Assembly (NCBI GenBank): GCA_038868115.1
Contig: JAWBXA010000005.1
Coordinates: 6,852 to 70,851, forward strand
DNA length: 64,000 bases
Direction: 5' to 3'
Source of the DNA: JAGTQI01 sp038868115
GTDB lineage: Archaea; Thermoproteota; Bathyarchaeia; Bathyarchaeales; Bathycorpusculaceae
Shown: positions 1 to 8,939 of the stretch, piece after piece
Position numbering within the stretch: the stretch's first letter is position 1
How the letters are laid out: every line of letters begins with the position of its first letter
Notes under the pieces: generated by a model
Databases searched by the model: none
What the model was told of the DNA's origin: nothing
The model's input: only the letters and a program-made list of their open reading frames with translations
Made by a program: the position numbers and the translations under genes

Positions 1-6
1 TTAAAA

Positions 7-45
7 CTTATAAGCTAAAATTAAAGACATAAGAGAGAAAGGAGG
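7..45 (+). promoter_or_regulatory. Promoter and ribosome binding site of the permease gene
   Basis: A TATA-like CTTATAAG lies at 7-14, and a strong Shine-Dalgarno stretch AAAGGAGG at 38-45 sits 9 bases before the ATG at 55. The spacing fits a short-leader archaeal transcript. Confidence 0.5.
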
Positions 46-54
46 AAAGATTCA

Positions 55-1638
55 ATGGCTGTTTTTGCTAGGAAGGCTAGTGGACTTACAAGGGAGGCGT
101 CGCTCTTTGATGCGTTTGCCTTCGGTTTTATGAACAATGGACTTGGAACTGGTTTATGGACGATGATGAGTTGGGGGCTATACACCTTTCCGGGAGGTAA
201 TCTAATATTAGGTTCAATAATCACTATGTTATTAACGATCTTTGGGGTGTCTCTTGCTTGGGCAATACTTGGTGGATCTATGCCTAGAAGCGGCGGCGAT
301 TACGTGTATAATTCAAGGATTATCAACCCGGCTGTGGGAACGGCGACAAGCTGGATTCAAGGTTTGTTCACGATGACTGCGTGGATTTGGTTGCTAGCCC
401 CATGGATCGCTGATCCTGGAATCCCAATTCTCGCTGGGGCATTGGGGATACCTCCTGAAGTGTATGAGTTCTGGACAACACCTACTGGTATGCTGATCAT
501 TGCCTCAGCCGTTAACGCCGCAAGTTTCCTGTTGTGTATAACCGGGTTTAGAAATTACCTGCGAATGCAAAAAATTACATTCGTCCTCGGGATGACTGGG
601 GTAATTGCAGGTTTAATTCTATTATCCACAACTAACGCTCAGCAATTCGCAGCGAAGTATGACGCTATAGCTTCGGAGTGGGGCTCCCCATCCTATCATG
701 AAGCCATACAATTAGCCAGAGAAGCTGGTTATGTACGCGAAACTTGGAATTGGCAGTCAACATTAGGGTTAACACCAAGTATAGCCTGGGCCATTACCTA
801 CGGATTTTGCATAGGCTACATAGGCGGAGAAGTTAAGAGACCTGAACGCAACATACTGTTGGCGCAAGTGTTTGCAGCATTAATTCCAGGAATATTCTGC
901 GTGTGGAGTGGTTTTGTGCTACAGAATAATATAGGATATGAGTTCATACATGCCAGCGCATATATAGACAATGAAGGGCCTGAATGGTACACAATGCCAT
1001 TTCCGCCTAATTGGGCTAATTATGCAGCAATACTGACAGACAATGTTTTGCTCAAATTTTTGGTAGGCTTTAATTTCATAGCCTTCGACTTTTACTGGAT
1101 ACCATTCAGCTATATCGTTTTTGCTAGAGTCTTATTTGCCCAAGGGATGGACAATATCGGTCCACGCTGGTTTACTGATCTAAATCCAAGGTTCGGCACA
1201 CCTGTTAAGCTTTTCTTCCTACAATGGATACTTGGACAAGCTACAATAATTCACTATTGCCTCTTCCCAGAATGGCTTGGAGGAATATCAATAATGGGCT
1301 TAGATGCATTAACGGTGTGGGCGGTAATTGGAATATCATGCATGTTATTCCCATACGTCAAAAAAGTTAGACATATTTGGGAAGCGTCACCCCATAACTG
1401 GAAAATCGGAAAGCTTCCAGTGGCTGTAATTGCAGGTGCTATAGCTGTAGTTTACTCGTGCATTGTGATATGGGCTGTCTACGCCTCTCCAGCCATGGGA
1501 GGACTTAACGTCTACTGGACACCCATCTATTTCGGAATAGGATTCGTAGGCGCAATTTGGTATTTTGCCTGGAAATGGAAACGAGCAAAGGAAGGAATCG
1601 ATGTTTCATTAGCGTTCAAAGAATTGCCTCCAGAATAA
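55..1638 (+). CDS. APC-superfamily amino acid permease
   Basis: A 527-residue integral membrane protein with about 12 hydrophobic segments, fitting the amino acid-polyamine-organocation transporter superfamily. The segment SMPRSGGDYVY near residues 75-85 matches the conserved glycine-rich stretch after TM2 in that family. A charged GGEVKRPERN-type loop occurs near residues 256-265, typical after TM6. A long extracytoplasmic loop (about residues 200-240) rich in charged residues is unusual for the family. The start is fixed by the AAAGGAGG motif. It stands alone and is followed by tRNA-Gln on the other strand. The substrate cannot be read from the sequence; an amino acid or amine is the family expectation. 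Confidence 0.85.
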   Translation: MAVFARKASGLTREASLFDAFAFGFMNNGLGTGLWTMMSWGLYTFPGGNLILGSIITMLLTIFGVSLAWAILGGSMPRSGGDYVYNSRIINPAVGTATSWIQGLFTMTAWIWLLAPWIADPGIPILAGALGIPPEVYEFWTTPTGMLIIASAVNAASFLLCITGFRNYLRMQKITFVLGMTGVIAGLILLSTTNAQQFAAKYDAIASEWGSPSYHEAIQLAREAGYVRETWNWQSTLGLTPSIAWAITYGFCIGYIGGEVKRPERNILLAQVFAALIPGIFCVWSGFVLQNNIGYEFIHASAYIDNEGPEWYTMPFPPNWANYAAILTDNVLLKFLVGFNFIAFDFYWIPFSYIVFARVLFAQGMDNIGPRWFTDLNPRFGTPVKLFFLQWILGQATIIHYCLFPEWLGGISIMGLDALTVWAVIGISCMLFPYVKKVRHIWEASPHNWKIGKLPVAVIAGAIAVVYSCIVIWAVYASPAMGGLNVYWTPIYFGIGFVGAIWYFAWKWKRAKEGIDVSLAFKELPPE

Positions 1639-1764
1639 CTCATAAGTCCCCGATTTTTTATTTTATGTGCATGATGAAATGAATCATATGAGTAGCTCTT
1701 TAGACATTCTATAACTTATTTTGGTCAGATCAGTCCGTTTAGGCTTCTTTCATGCGAAAAGAGT

Positions 1765-1836
1765 AGCCCGGGGGAGATTCGAACTCCCGTCAGGGGCTCC
1801 AGAGGCCCCCATGCTTGACCGCTACACCACCGGGCT
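1765..1836 (-). tRNA. tRNA-Gln (anticodon CUG)
   Basis: The minus strand folds into a 72-nt cloverleaf. The acceptor stem is AGCCCGG/CCGGGCT, the D stem GTGT/GCAT, the anticodon stem GGGGC/GCCCC with loop CTCTGGA, and the T arm GGGAG-TTCGAAT-CTCCC. Anticodon CTG reads CAG (Gln). CCA is not encoded and no intron is seen. An inverted repeat CATGCT...AGCATG (1838-1863) lies just upstream. Confidence 0.95.
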
Positions 1837-1885
1837 CCATGCTTCGCTGCGCTATTCAGCATGTAGTCCACGCAAAATAATAACT

Positions 1886-2437
1886 TTAACGTTTGTATTT
1901 TAAAATGAAGATGCCTGTTGTGGCTTGACATCCTGAACAAATGTAGAAAAGGGTTTCAAAGCCTATTTTTGTTGCAATGAATGTGGCCAGTAGGGCTGCA
2001 GCGGCTTCCGTAACATCATATATGGATTCGAAGATTCCAAGCACTGTTCCGCTCCTCTTTTTTTCGCCCATGTCAACTATTAGGGCTAGGAGGGATGGAC
2101 GCTGCAGTGCGTAAGAGATAGCGAACAAGAATTCAATTATGTATAGGCTTGTTATGTTTGGCGCATAAATGTAGCTTAGGGAGCATATGGCGCCCATTAA
2201 GACTCCTATTGAGAATATGCGCTCCTTGCCGTAAGCGTCTGCAAGTCTTCCAGCCGCAATCTTGAACAAGGCGGCAACTCCGCAGAAGAGCGCGTATAAA
2301 AAGCCTACATCCATTATTGTGGCTGAAAAGCGGTTAACAACAAATATTGGGTATATGGGACCAAGCAAGCCGACTCCTAAAGAGTACAGAGTACTTAAAG
2401 CCAACGCGAGCATCAGCGAACGTGACGACTTCAGCAT
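1886..2437 (-). CDS. Half-length MFS transporter (N-terminal six-helix half)
   Basis: A 183-residue hydrophobic protein that looks like the N-terminal domain of a major facilitator superfamily transporter. It has the TM2-TM3 loop motif GRLADAYGKER and about six membrane segments, then stops after TM6 where the central loop would begin. Full MFS proteins have about 400 residues. The ATG at 2437 is preferred over longer starts because GGGAGG lies 8-9 bases upstream. The gene ends about 50 bases before the tRNA-Gln region. It may be a truncated relic or a genuine half-transporter that dimerises; the sequence does not decide this. Confidence 0.65.
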   Translation of the reverse strand: MLKSSRSLMLALALSTLYSLGVGLLGPIYPIFVVNRFSATIMDVGFLYALFCGVAALFKIAAGRLADAYGKERIFSIGVLMGAICSLSYIYAPNITSLYIIEFLFAISYALQRPSLLALIVDMGEKKRSGTVLGIFESIYDVTEAAAALLATFIATKIGFETLFYICSGCQATTGIFILKYKR

Positions 2438-2640
2438 GTATGCTTCCTCCCGCTGAAGCCACCACGCCCACTCTAACCGTTTTAGGCGTAAACACAAACA
2501 TTTTCGAGTCGGCTTGCCCTCCAATCGATGAAAAGCGAGAAAATCCCATTAGGAGGGAAAAATAAACTTTTTGGTGGAAGTCTTGAGCGCTGGTATGTTG
2601 AAACACTTAGGTTGAACTGGTAATGTAAAAGTGAGAAAAA

Positions 2641-3105
2641 CTATTTTGTGACCAAGACTGGGCATGGAGCGTTCCTTATTACTCCGTCGCTTACGCTTCC
2701 CAGAATAAGCTCCTTTATCTTGCTTATTCCCCTGGCGCCCATAACGATTAGGTCAAACCTGCCTTCTTCGGCTACTTTGACAATTTCGTGGACAACATGT
2801 CCCTCACGAAGCATGGCTTCAACTTCAACACCTTCATCTCTGGCTCTTTCCTTGCCCTGAGCTAGAATTCTGGCTCCCGCCTCTATAACGGCTTCAGTCA
2901 CCCTTGAATATTCTGCTGGCGCCATTACTGGTATTGCAGGCGTCAGCGTTGATGGTTCAGGAGCAATTATAGGTCTGACGCTTACGGAGTAAACGTGAAT
3001 TAGGGTAATTTTTCCATCAAACTTTTTAGCTATTTTTATGGCTATGTCCAGAGCTCTTAAAGAGTGTTCAGAGCCGTCTAAGGGAACGAGAATTTTGCTA
3101 AACAA
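2641..3105 (-). CDS. Universal stress protein, UspA family
   Basis: A 154-residue single-domain Usp protein, the usual family length. The N-terminus KILVPLDGSEHS carries the conserved Asp of the nucleotide site. The ATP-binding signature G-2X-G-9X-GS is complete: GARG at about 123-126 and GS at 136-137. An ATP-binding, dimerising cytosolic stress protein is expected. It has a flexible Pro-rich insert at about residues 45-62, common in archaeal members. It stands alone on the minus strand. Confidence 0.92.
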   Translation of the reverse strand: MFSKILVPLDGSEHSLRALDIAIKIAKKFDGKITLIHVYSVSVRPIIAPEPSTLTPAIPVMAPAEYSRVTEAVIEAGARILAQGKERARDEGVEVEAMLREGHVVHEIVKVAEEGRFDLIVMGARGISKIKELILGSVSDGVIRNAPCPVLVTK

Positions 3106-3179
3106 GGATTATCTCCAATTTTCTTAACAGTTCTTTCTCAAATATGCCTTTTGTTTTAAAAGTGAACGGAATTATACAT

Positions 3180-3407
3180 TTACAGCAGCGAAAAATCTGT
3201 GGATTTTATCTTCCCCTTGACGTCGATAACAACCTCAAATTTTTCAGTCCATGGATGTCCTTCCAAGTCTATTGGGCATGTTCCCCTAATAACCCAGCAA
3301 CCATTTCGCTGTTCAATGGAAGATATGTCTATCCTTTCAGCGTTCTTCCTCTTTTTCAAAAATTCTATGGCGATTCGTTGGACATCTTTTTCCATAAGCA
3401 CCTTCAT
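3180..3407 (-). CDS. Small conserved-looking hypothetical protein
   Basis: A 75-residue protein with a helical, lysine-rich N-terminal third (AIEFLKKRKNAERI) followed by alternating beta-type sequence with the pattern VIRGTCPIDLEGHPWTEKFEV. The arrangement resembles small alpha/beta PepSY-like or single-domain archaeal proteins, but I do not recognise a named family. It lacks a signal peptide. It is kept as real because base composition and residue use look coding and it lies in line with the uspA gene on the same strand. Confidence 0.5.
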   Translation of the reverse strand: MKVLMEKDVQRIAIEFLKKRKNAERIDISSIEQRNGCWVIRGTCPIDLEGHPWTEKFEVVIDVKGKIKSTDFSLL

Positions 3408-3744
3408 TGCAGACGTCCCATCTAGCCTTTATAGTCAGAATTCGAAGCATTAAAAGTTATGAAGTCTTAATTATTAGCAGGGCTCAACATAGCTAAATAA
3501 GTAAGTAGCAAGTCAGATTTCCATGAATGTGTTTTATACTTGCGGCTATTCATAAGCCTAGGCTTATTATGCAAAACTTGCTACACTTTCAAGATATGAT
3601 TCAGGTGTGTAAAAGAGTTATTTGTTACGTGGGAATATTTTGAATATAAGACTGCGCTATCCTAAATGCCTAGATGGAGAAAAGATTCAAATTTTATGAA
3701 AACAGTTTTAAAAATTGAGAAGCAGCTTTGGAAAAGTTGGATTT
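3408..3744. other. Intergenic region between divergent genes
   Basis: About 337 AT-rich bases between the minus-strand hypothetical gene and dinB. The run TTTTAAAAAT near 3706-3714 is a plausible TATA element for dinB. No RNA gene, repeat or coding stretch was seen. Confidence 0.4.
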
Positions 3745-4824
3745 ATGGCTGAAAAAAGGCGCATAATTCTCCACGTCGACATGGATCACTTCTTCACAGC
3801 TGTTGAAGAGCGGGAGCACCCAGAGTACCGGGGTAAACCAGTTATTGTGGGGGCGGACCCAAAAGAGGGGAAAGGGCGAGGCGTTGTTAGTACATGCAAC
3901 TATGAGGCTCGTAAGTTCGGCGTCAGGTCTGGCATGCCTATTTCGAAGGCTTGGAAGCTTTGTCCGAACGCCATCTATCTGCCAGTGAATTATGAGCTTT
4001 ATACGAATGTTTCGGAGAGGATTATGGCGATTTTACGCAAGTACGCGGACAAGTTTGAAAGCTGGGGGATAGACGAAGCCTTTTTAGATGTAACCTCAAG
4101 GGTTAAGGACTACGCGGAGGCAGAAGCCCTGGCCAGCCAAATAAAAAGGGAAATCATGGAAAAAGAGGGGCTTACATGCTCCATTGGAATCGGTCCCAAC
4201 AAGCTGGTAGCCAAAATAGCCAGCGACTATCGAAAGCCAGACGGCTTAACAGTCGTTAAAGAGGATGAAGCCGAAAAGTTTCTCGCCCCGCTGCCAGTAC
4301 ATAAGCTCCTGTGGGTTGGACGGAAAACAGAGCAGAAGCTCCGAGCTATGGGGATAAAAACAATTGGAGATTTAGCCCGTCATGATCCAACAGCGCTTGC
4401 AGAAGTTTTTGGCGTGATGGGGACTCAGCTTTATTTGATGGCTCATGGTATAGACAAAAGCGAAGTTGAGGAGCAACGCCAAATAAAATCCATAAGCCGT
4501 GATATAACCTTCGAAGAGGACACGTCAGACTTCAACCTCGTGTTAAACACTTTGGAAAAACTGGCAGGAGAGGTCCACAACGACCTCATAAAACGGCAAT
4601 TATACTTTAAGACGGTTACGGTGCGGGTCCGCTATGAAAACTTCGAAACTCATACACACAGCAAAACACTACCCTTCATAACAAATCGCCTACAAGACCT
4701 AAAGAAAACGGCAAAAGAACTCATACAAGACTACCTAAAACCAGAAAGAAAAATAAGGCTTGTAGGCGTAAGAGTCTCAAACTTCGTTTCAGCTGAAAAA
4801 CAGAAAAGGCTTGACGCCGGTTAG
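3745..4824 (+). CDS. dinB: DNA polymerase IV (Y-family, DinB/Dpo4 type)
   Basis: A translesion DNA polymerase of about 359 residues. The catalytic carboxylates are visible: DMDHFF near residues 12-17 and WGIDEAF near 107-113. The palm/finger region is followed by a helix-hairpin-helix thumb (LLWVGRKTEQKLRAMGIKTI in part) and a little-finger domain. ATG 3745 is chosen because it begins immediately before the first beta-strand; an in-frame TTG at 3715 would add ten residues. The C-terminus ends QKRLDAG and lacks the aromatic pair that normally closes a PCNA-interacting QxxLxxFF box, so clamp binding may be weakened. Confidence 0.95.
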   Translation: MAEKRRIILHVDMDHFFTAVEEREHPEYRGKPVIVGADPKEGKGRGVVSTCNYEARKFGVRSGMPISKAWKLCPNAIYLPVNYELYTNVSERIMAILRKYADKFESWGIDEAFLDVTSRVKDYAEAEALASQIKREIMEKEGLTCSIGIGPNKLVAKIASDYRKPDGLTVVKEDEAEKFLAPLPVHKLLWVGRKTEQKLRAMGIKTIGDLARHDPTALAEVFGVMGTQLYLMAHGIDKSEVEEQRQIKSISRDITFEEDTSDFNLVLNTLEKLAGEVHNDLIKRQLYFKTVTVRVRYENFETHTHSKTLPFITNRLQDLKKTAKELIQDYLKPERKIRLVGVRVSNFVSAEKQKRLDAG

Positions 4825-5060
4825 CGTTTGGACGTTTGTCTGCATTTCTTTCATGGTTTTGCAGCAAACTTTTGTATGGAACTGGATAGCTAGGTCACGT
4901 TTAATCCTTTTATTTAAGCCACTTTCCATTTCTAGCTTTATAGATGATACTTTTAAATGGTAAGGACAAACATGCTCGAGGTAGTTGTTATAAATGAGAA
5001 GCTTTGTCTAAACCGTAGCTTTATATGGGAGTCTCTTTTGTAAGCCTACAAGGTGCGGGC

Positions 5061-5645
5061 TTGAAGAGGGTTTACGTGACGATAGCATTTTTAACAGTAA
5101 TTGCCGTAATACTTGGCATTGGTGCATGGATTTTGCGTTCTTGTCCTGTGAGGTATTTTGAGAGTTTCGAAGATGGCTTTGGAAAGTGGATTGTAGACGC
5201 TGATGTTCCAGAAGATCCGAATAATCCTGGACAGCCAGTGGAGTGGCACATAAGCCGCAATTTCGGTATTTCGCGTTCAGGGCAAAATTCCTTGGAGTTT
5301 TTTGTAGATGGGCAACAGGATGATGGGGCTATTTGGATTGAAACAAAAATTGTTGTGGGCAAGCGTTCAAACATTAGAGTTTCCTTCTGGCTTTACAGCG
5401 AGTATGAAAGCTTCAACACTTTAGCAACAGTATGTGCGTATATTGGTGTCAAAAACCCAGAAGCAGAGGCAGATTTCCAAGTTATTGGAGCGGCTAATGA
5501 GGTAGCTGGGTGGAAGCACTATGAATACTCCACTGTTTTTAACTTAGATTTAAGCGGGGAATTATGGATTGCTGTTGGAATTTCCGTGTGTTGGGAAACA
5601 TACCTAACCTATTACGTCGATGATGTTGAGGTGGAAATTTCTTAA
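5061..5645 (+). CDS. Membrane-anchored secreted protein with a jelly-roll-like domain
   Basis: The N-terminus carries a basic pair and then a hydrophobic segment (VYVTIAFLTVIAVILGIGAW), a signal anchor. The rest (about 165 residues) is beta-rich with FESFEDGFGKW and a final YYVDDVEVEIS, the pattern of carbohydrate-binding or concanavalin-like jelly-roll domains. The precise family is not recognised. TTG 5061 is preferred because AAGGTG lies just upstream and a TATA-like TTTATAT (5020-5026) overlaps the alternative ATG at 5025. An extracytoplasmic adhesion or glycan-binding role is inference. Confidence 0.6.
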   Translation: MKRVYVTIAFLTVIAVILGIGAWILRSCPVRYFESFEDGFGKWIVDADVPEDPNNPGQPVEWHISRNFGISRSGQNSLEFFVDGQQDDGAIWIETKIVVGKRSNIRVSFWLYSEYESFNTLATVCAYIGVKNPEAEADFQVIGAANEVAGWKHYEYSTVFNLDLSGELWIAVGISVCWETYLTYYVDDVEVEIS

Positions 5646-5713
5646 AGCGGCACAAGTTTAATATTTACAAATGCAAATTCGTTCCTTCACTTCTAACTGG
5701 CACGGGAAGTTGC

Positions 5714-6517
5714 ATGGGCTTTGACCAGCTAATAAAAGTCTTGATTTTAGGCATAATTCAAGGTTTAACGGAGTGGCTTCCAATATCAAGCACTGGGCAT
5801 TTGAAGCTTGCTGAAAAGGCTTTAAGCCTAACGGTTCCCGTGCTTTTCGACATCATTCTCCACGTTGGAACGTTAGCCGTTATAATAGCCTTCTTCAGAG
5901 GCGACGTCAAAAAAATCCTTTTAGCCCTAAAAAGCTTAGATTTTAAGTCGGATTATGGAAAATTTATCCCGCTCATAATTGTTGGGACAATGCCAACCAT
6001 GATCATTGGACTGACCCTTCACGTGTTTTTAGAAGACTCTTTTGGCGAAATTCTAGTTATAGCATCAGCTTTTCTTATTTGTGGTGCGGTGCTCTCCCTT
6101 GCAAGAATTGGAAAAGAAAAAGTGGATGAAATTGGTTTTTCGCAAGCCTTCCTTATTGGTGTTGCCCAGGGCATAGCGGTTGTTCCAGGACTTTCTAGAA
6201 GCGGCTTAACAATCACAGCGGCGCTTCTGCTTGGTATTAGGAAGGATAAAGCCTTTAAATTCTCTTTCCTTCTGTCAATTCCAGCCATAATAGGAGCTCT
6301 GGCACTGACCATTTACGAGCAACTTGATGCGTTGATAGCTTCAAGTTTCGGTTTCGCTGAAACCGCCGTTGGCGTAATTGTAGCCATGGCTGTTGGCTAC
6401 CTTACCCTAAAACTACTTTGGAAAACAATTGTAAAGGGGAAGTTCCACTTTTTCGCGCTTTATTGTTGGACACTGGGCATCCTTTTAATGGCCGCCTTAT
6501 ACTTGGGGGTCCTCTAG
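5714..6517 (+). CDS. uppP: Undecaprenyl-diphosphatase family lipid phosphatase
   Basis: A 267-residue polytopic protein of the BacA/UppP family, which dephosphorylates polyprenyl diphosphate carriers; in archaea the dolichyl-type lipid used for glycan transfer is the likely substrate. Both catalytic signatures are present: GLTEWLPISSTGHL near residues 17-30 (Glu plus Ser/His) and PGLSRSGLTI near 159-168 with the active Arg. About eight membrane segments are seen and the length is normal. Its 3' end overlaps the convergent cca gene by 21 bases. Confidence 0.93.
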   Translation: MGFDQLIKVLILGIIQGLTEWLPISSTGHLKLAEKALSLTVPVLFDIILHVGTLAVIIAFFRGDVKKILLALKSLDFKSDYGKFIPLIIVGTMPTMIIGLTLHVFLEDSFGEILVIASAFLICGAVLSLARIGKEKVDEIGFSQAFLIGVAQGIAVVPGLSRSGLTITAALLLGIRKDKAFKFSFLLSIPAIIGALALTIYEQLDALIASSFGFAETAVGVIVAMAVGYLTLKLLWKTIVKGKFHFFALYCWTLGILLMAALYLGVL

Positions 6518-7927
6518 CCACTTTGGTTTGCCAGATAAAAATTCCGAAAGGAACCTTGCAAACTCGCTGTCTTTTTCGTAGATTTGGGCTATTTCCTCGT
6601 TAACCAAGATTTTGAATCCGTGTTGGAGTACTTGCGCTATTTTTTTGGCTACTCCAGCCCTTCTACCGCCGTCCTTCAGCCGTTCGTATAGGAGGGCAGT
6701 TGCGTCTGTGTGCTGTCTCCTAATTTGGACAATCCATCTCCCATCTTCAATGTATGGACCAGCAACTGTTTCAGCACTGCCGGCATATTTTGCCAGAAAT
6801 TTTTTACATTCTCGTTCTTTTTCTATTGGTGGTCCGAGGTGTTTCCTTACAGGTGGAAGGTAGCGGCTTTCAAGTTCGAATATGAAGGCGTTTAGATCTT
6901 TCTCGTTGCTCCATGCTGCGCTGCGTAACAAACTGAAATCGTTAAGTTCAAAAAGCCTTATTAGTGAACGCATAGACTTGTAAAGTTGACCCCAAAGAAC
7001 ATCTGGAACAGCCTCAACCCTCCCGAAAATTACAAAAAGCGTTGCGGAACCGCGCGTGCTTATTCTTGCTTTAAGCTCTTTCGTTGCCAGTGGCTTTGTT
7101 TCCGGCGGGTAGAAGAATTTTAGGCTCGGCCTTTCCAAGAAGGCTCTTGCTGCTGCCACAAAAGTGTAAAGCTTTTGGGATCGCACGGCTGAAGCCACGT
7201 TTCTCCCTTTGTCAACAGGGTCTACTATCACTAGGGGCTCGCCGAACAAAAGCGGTAGCTCATCTTCTCTTCCTTTATAATGGTTTTCTATATCCACAAT
7301 TACGCGTCTTTTATGCTGTGCAAAAGCCTTCAATGTATTGACAAAATTTCCATAATTTATGATTAGAAGTTCGCATAGGTATCCGCTGAAGCCGCCAACC
7401 TTAATTTCAGCGCCGTAAACCCCTACGCCCTTCATAAATCTCTTTAGCAGGCGAACCTCATCCCGCATTTGGCTGGTTAAACGCTTCTTAACATAATCCG
7501 TGTGGTATGGTGTACGGTCGGTGGCGCTTAGCCACTCTCCAGGTTTAATATCATAACATGGCACTATATTAACTCGAACATCGTCAATAAAAGCTTCCAA
7601 GTAGGGATGTTCAGCAAAGCGCTCCACTTGCCTCGCACCTTCAGTCGCCTGCCTAGCTATTTTTAAGGCTACCTCACCCAGAGACTTGCGAGGTATACTG
7701 GTGGGCAAACGTATGAAAACATCTACTTCAGGCTCTTCACTCAGCCAAGTGTCCTTAGCAACAGACCCTTCTAAACGCACTGTTGCCTTAACACCAAAAT
7801 CTGCAGCTGTGGAGGCCACTTTCGCTTCCAGTTTCTTGGCCAAAGCCTCTACTTGTTTGCGTTTATCTCTTGTCGGCGTAACTCTTTCAAGAACGGCCTT
7901 ACAAACTTTTTCCAGCTCTTCAGACAT
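6497..7927 (-). CDS. cca: CCA tRNA nucleotidyltransferase, archaeal class I
   Basis: A 476-residue enzyme that adds or repairs the 3' CCA of tRNAs; the three tRNAs in this window lack an encoded CCA, so it is needed here. The class I nucleotidyltransferase motif GSVAKDTWL (residues 54-62) precedes the metal-binding EVDVF (Glu67, Asp69). A third carboxylate region follows near FIDDVRVNIVPCYD. The length matches archaeal CCA enzymes. It lies upstream of thpR on the same strand order with an 18-base gap, forming an RNA-processing pair. Confidence 0.95.
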   Translation of the reverse strand: MSEELEKVCKAVLERVTPTRDKRKQVEALAKKLEAKVASTAADFGVKATVRLEGSVAKDTWLSEEPEVDVFIRLPTSIPRKSLGEVALKIARQATEGARQVERFAEHPYLEAFIDDVRVNIVPCYDIKPGEWLSATDRTPYHTDYVKKRLTSQMRDEVRLLKRFMKGVGVYGAEIKVGGFSGYLCELLIINYGNFVNTLKAFAQHKRRVIVDIENHYKGREDELPLLFGEPLVIVDPVDKGRNVASAVRSQKLYTFVAAARAFLERPSLKFFYPPETKPLATKELKARISTRGSATLFVIFGRVEAVPDVLWGQLYKSMRSLIRLFELNDFSLLRSAAWSNEKDLNAFIFELESRYLPPVRKHLGPPIEKERECKKFLAKYAGSAETVAGPYIEDGRWIVQIRRQHTDATALLYERLKDGGRRAGVAKKIAQVLQHGFKILVNEEIAQIYEKDSEFARFLSEFLSGKPKWLEDPQV

Positions 7928-7945
7928 AAACAGTCACTTATCCAG

Positions 7946-8518
7946 CTACTGTTTTTGTGGACAGAACTCCTTAAGCGTGGAGTACACTGGACCTCTAGGC
8001 GTCAAGTCGCTCCTCTTAAGCCTTAGGCATTCTGCGCGGACAATTCCGAACTCGTAGTTTGAATTCTCCATCAAAAATTTTACAAGGGCAGCCTTATTCC
8101 GCCCACTCTTAACACGGGCAATTGTCAAGTGGGGACTAAAACCTTTAGGGTCTGAAGCAAAACCCAAACCGCGCAGATAGAGCTCAAGTTGGTTAAAAAT
8201 GCCTCTTAACTCATTAGCGCCACTCCTAATGCCAGCCCAAACAACTCGAGGATTGCGCACGTCTGGAAAAGCGCCAACCCCTTGAATCTTAATGTCGAAA
8301 GGGACAAACTGAACCTTCCTCATGCAGTCAAAAATTTTGTCAATCATGTTCGGAGTTATATTCCCCAAAAAACGAACCGTTATATGAATATTTTTAGGCT
8401 CAACACACTTCAAATCCGCTCCGGTTTCAACAAGCCTTCTCTGCGTTTCCATTATCCTTTCCAAAAAACTGGCATTTTCAATGTCGAAGGCTATAAAACT
8501 CCTTATGGCTTCCGGCAT
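7946..8518 (-). CDS. thpR: RNA 2',3'-cyclic phosphodiesterase (2'-5' RNA ligase family)
   Basis: A 190-residue 2H phosphoesterase with both catalytic HxTx motifs, HITVRFLG and HLTIARVK. Such enzymes open 2',3'-cyclic phosphates and act in RNA repair or tRNA processing. ATG 8518 (MPEAIRSFIAFD) is chosen because it begins at the first conserved beta-strand and has GGAAGG about 8 bases upstream; longer in-frame starts add a non-conserved tail. It directly precedes cca, consistent with a tRNA 3'-end unit. Confidence 0.93.
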   Translation of the reverse strand: MPEAIRSFIAFDIENASFLERIMETQRRLVETGADLKCVEPKNIHITVRFLGNITPNMIDKIFDCMRKVQFVPFDIKIQGVGAFPDVRNPRVVWAGIRSGANELRGIFNQLELYLRGLGFASDPKGFSPHLTIARVKSGRNKAALVKFLMENSNYEFGIVRAECLRLKRSDLTPRGPVYSTLKEFCPQKQ

Positions 8519-8643
8519 TCTAACATTCCTTCCCATAAAAATGCACCATACTGCCATAAATGCTTTAACATCCATAAAATACCTTCATAAAAATTAAAGT
8601 GTCTCCCACCCACTTGAACCGCAATACCGAAAAAGTTTTGAAA

Positions 8644-8729
8644 ACGCCGGGAGTGGGATTTGAACCCACGCGGCCCAAACGGGCCACAGGCTCTCAAGGC
8701 CTGCGCGTTATCCACTCCGCCATCCCGGC
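8644..8729 (-). tRNA. tRNA-Ser (anticodon UGA)
   Basis: The minus strand gives an 86-nt class II tRNA with a long variable arm (GGCCCGTTTGGGCC type). The acceptor stem is GCCGGGA/TCCCGGC with discriminator G. The anticodon stem is CAGGC/GCCTG with loop CTTGAGA, giving anticodon TGA (Ser, UCA codon). The T loop is TTCAAAT. No CCA is encoded. Confidence 0.95.
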
Positions 8730-8837
8730 GCAGCTGTCACTCTCTTTGTCACTCTCTAAAATCCCTTTTAAATCTTAAATCTTTATTCAAAAATGAATCA
8801 GCTATGTATTGAAAATTCAAGTAAACTATTTCGACTA

Positions 8838-8866
8838 GTGGCGGTAGTCTAGCGCGGTTAGATAAG
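8838..8866 (+). repeat. tRNA-Val-like 5' fragment
   Basis: The stretch CGGTAGTCTAGCGCGGTTAG (8842-8861) differs at one base from the D-arm region of the intact tRNA-Val at 11348-11422. The shared AGTGG just upstream extends the likeness. The D stem GTCT/AGAT still pairs. No matching anticodon or T arm follows, so it is a partial copy rather than a functional tRNA. It lies in the same orientation as the intact gene 2.5 kb away. Confidence 0.6.
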
Positions 8867-8939
8867 GCTTTTTGGCGAAATTCCCCGCAATTTTCCCCTT
8901 TTCTCTTAATGATGGTTAATGGAAATGGATGAGGTTTTA

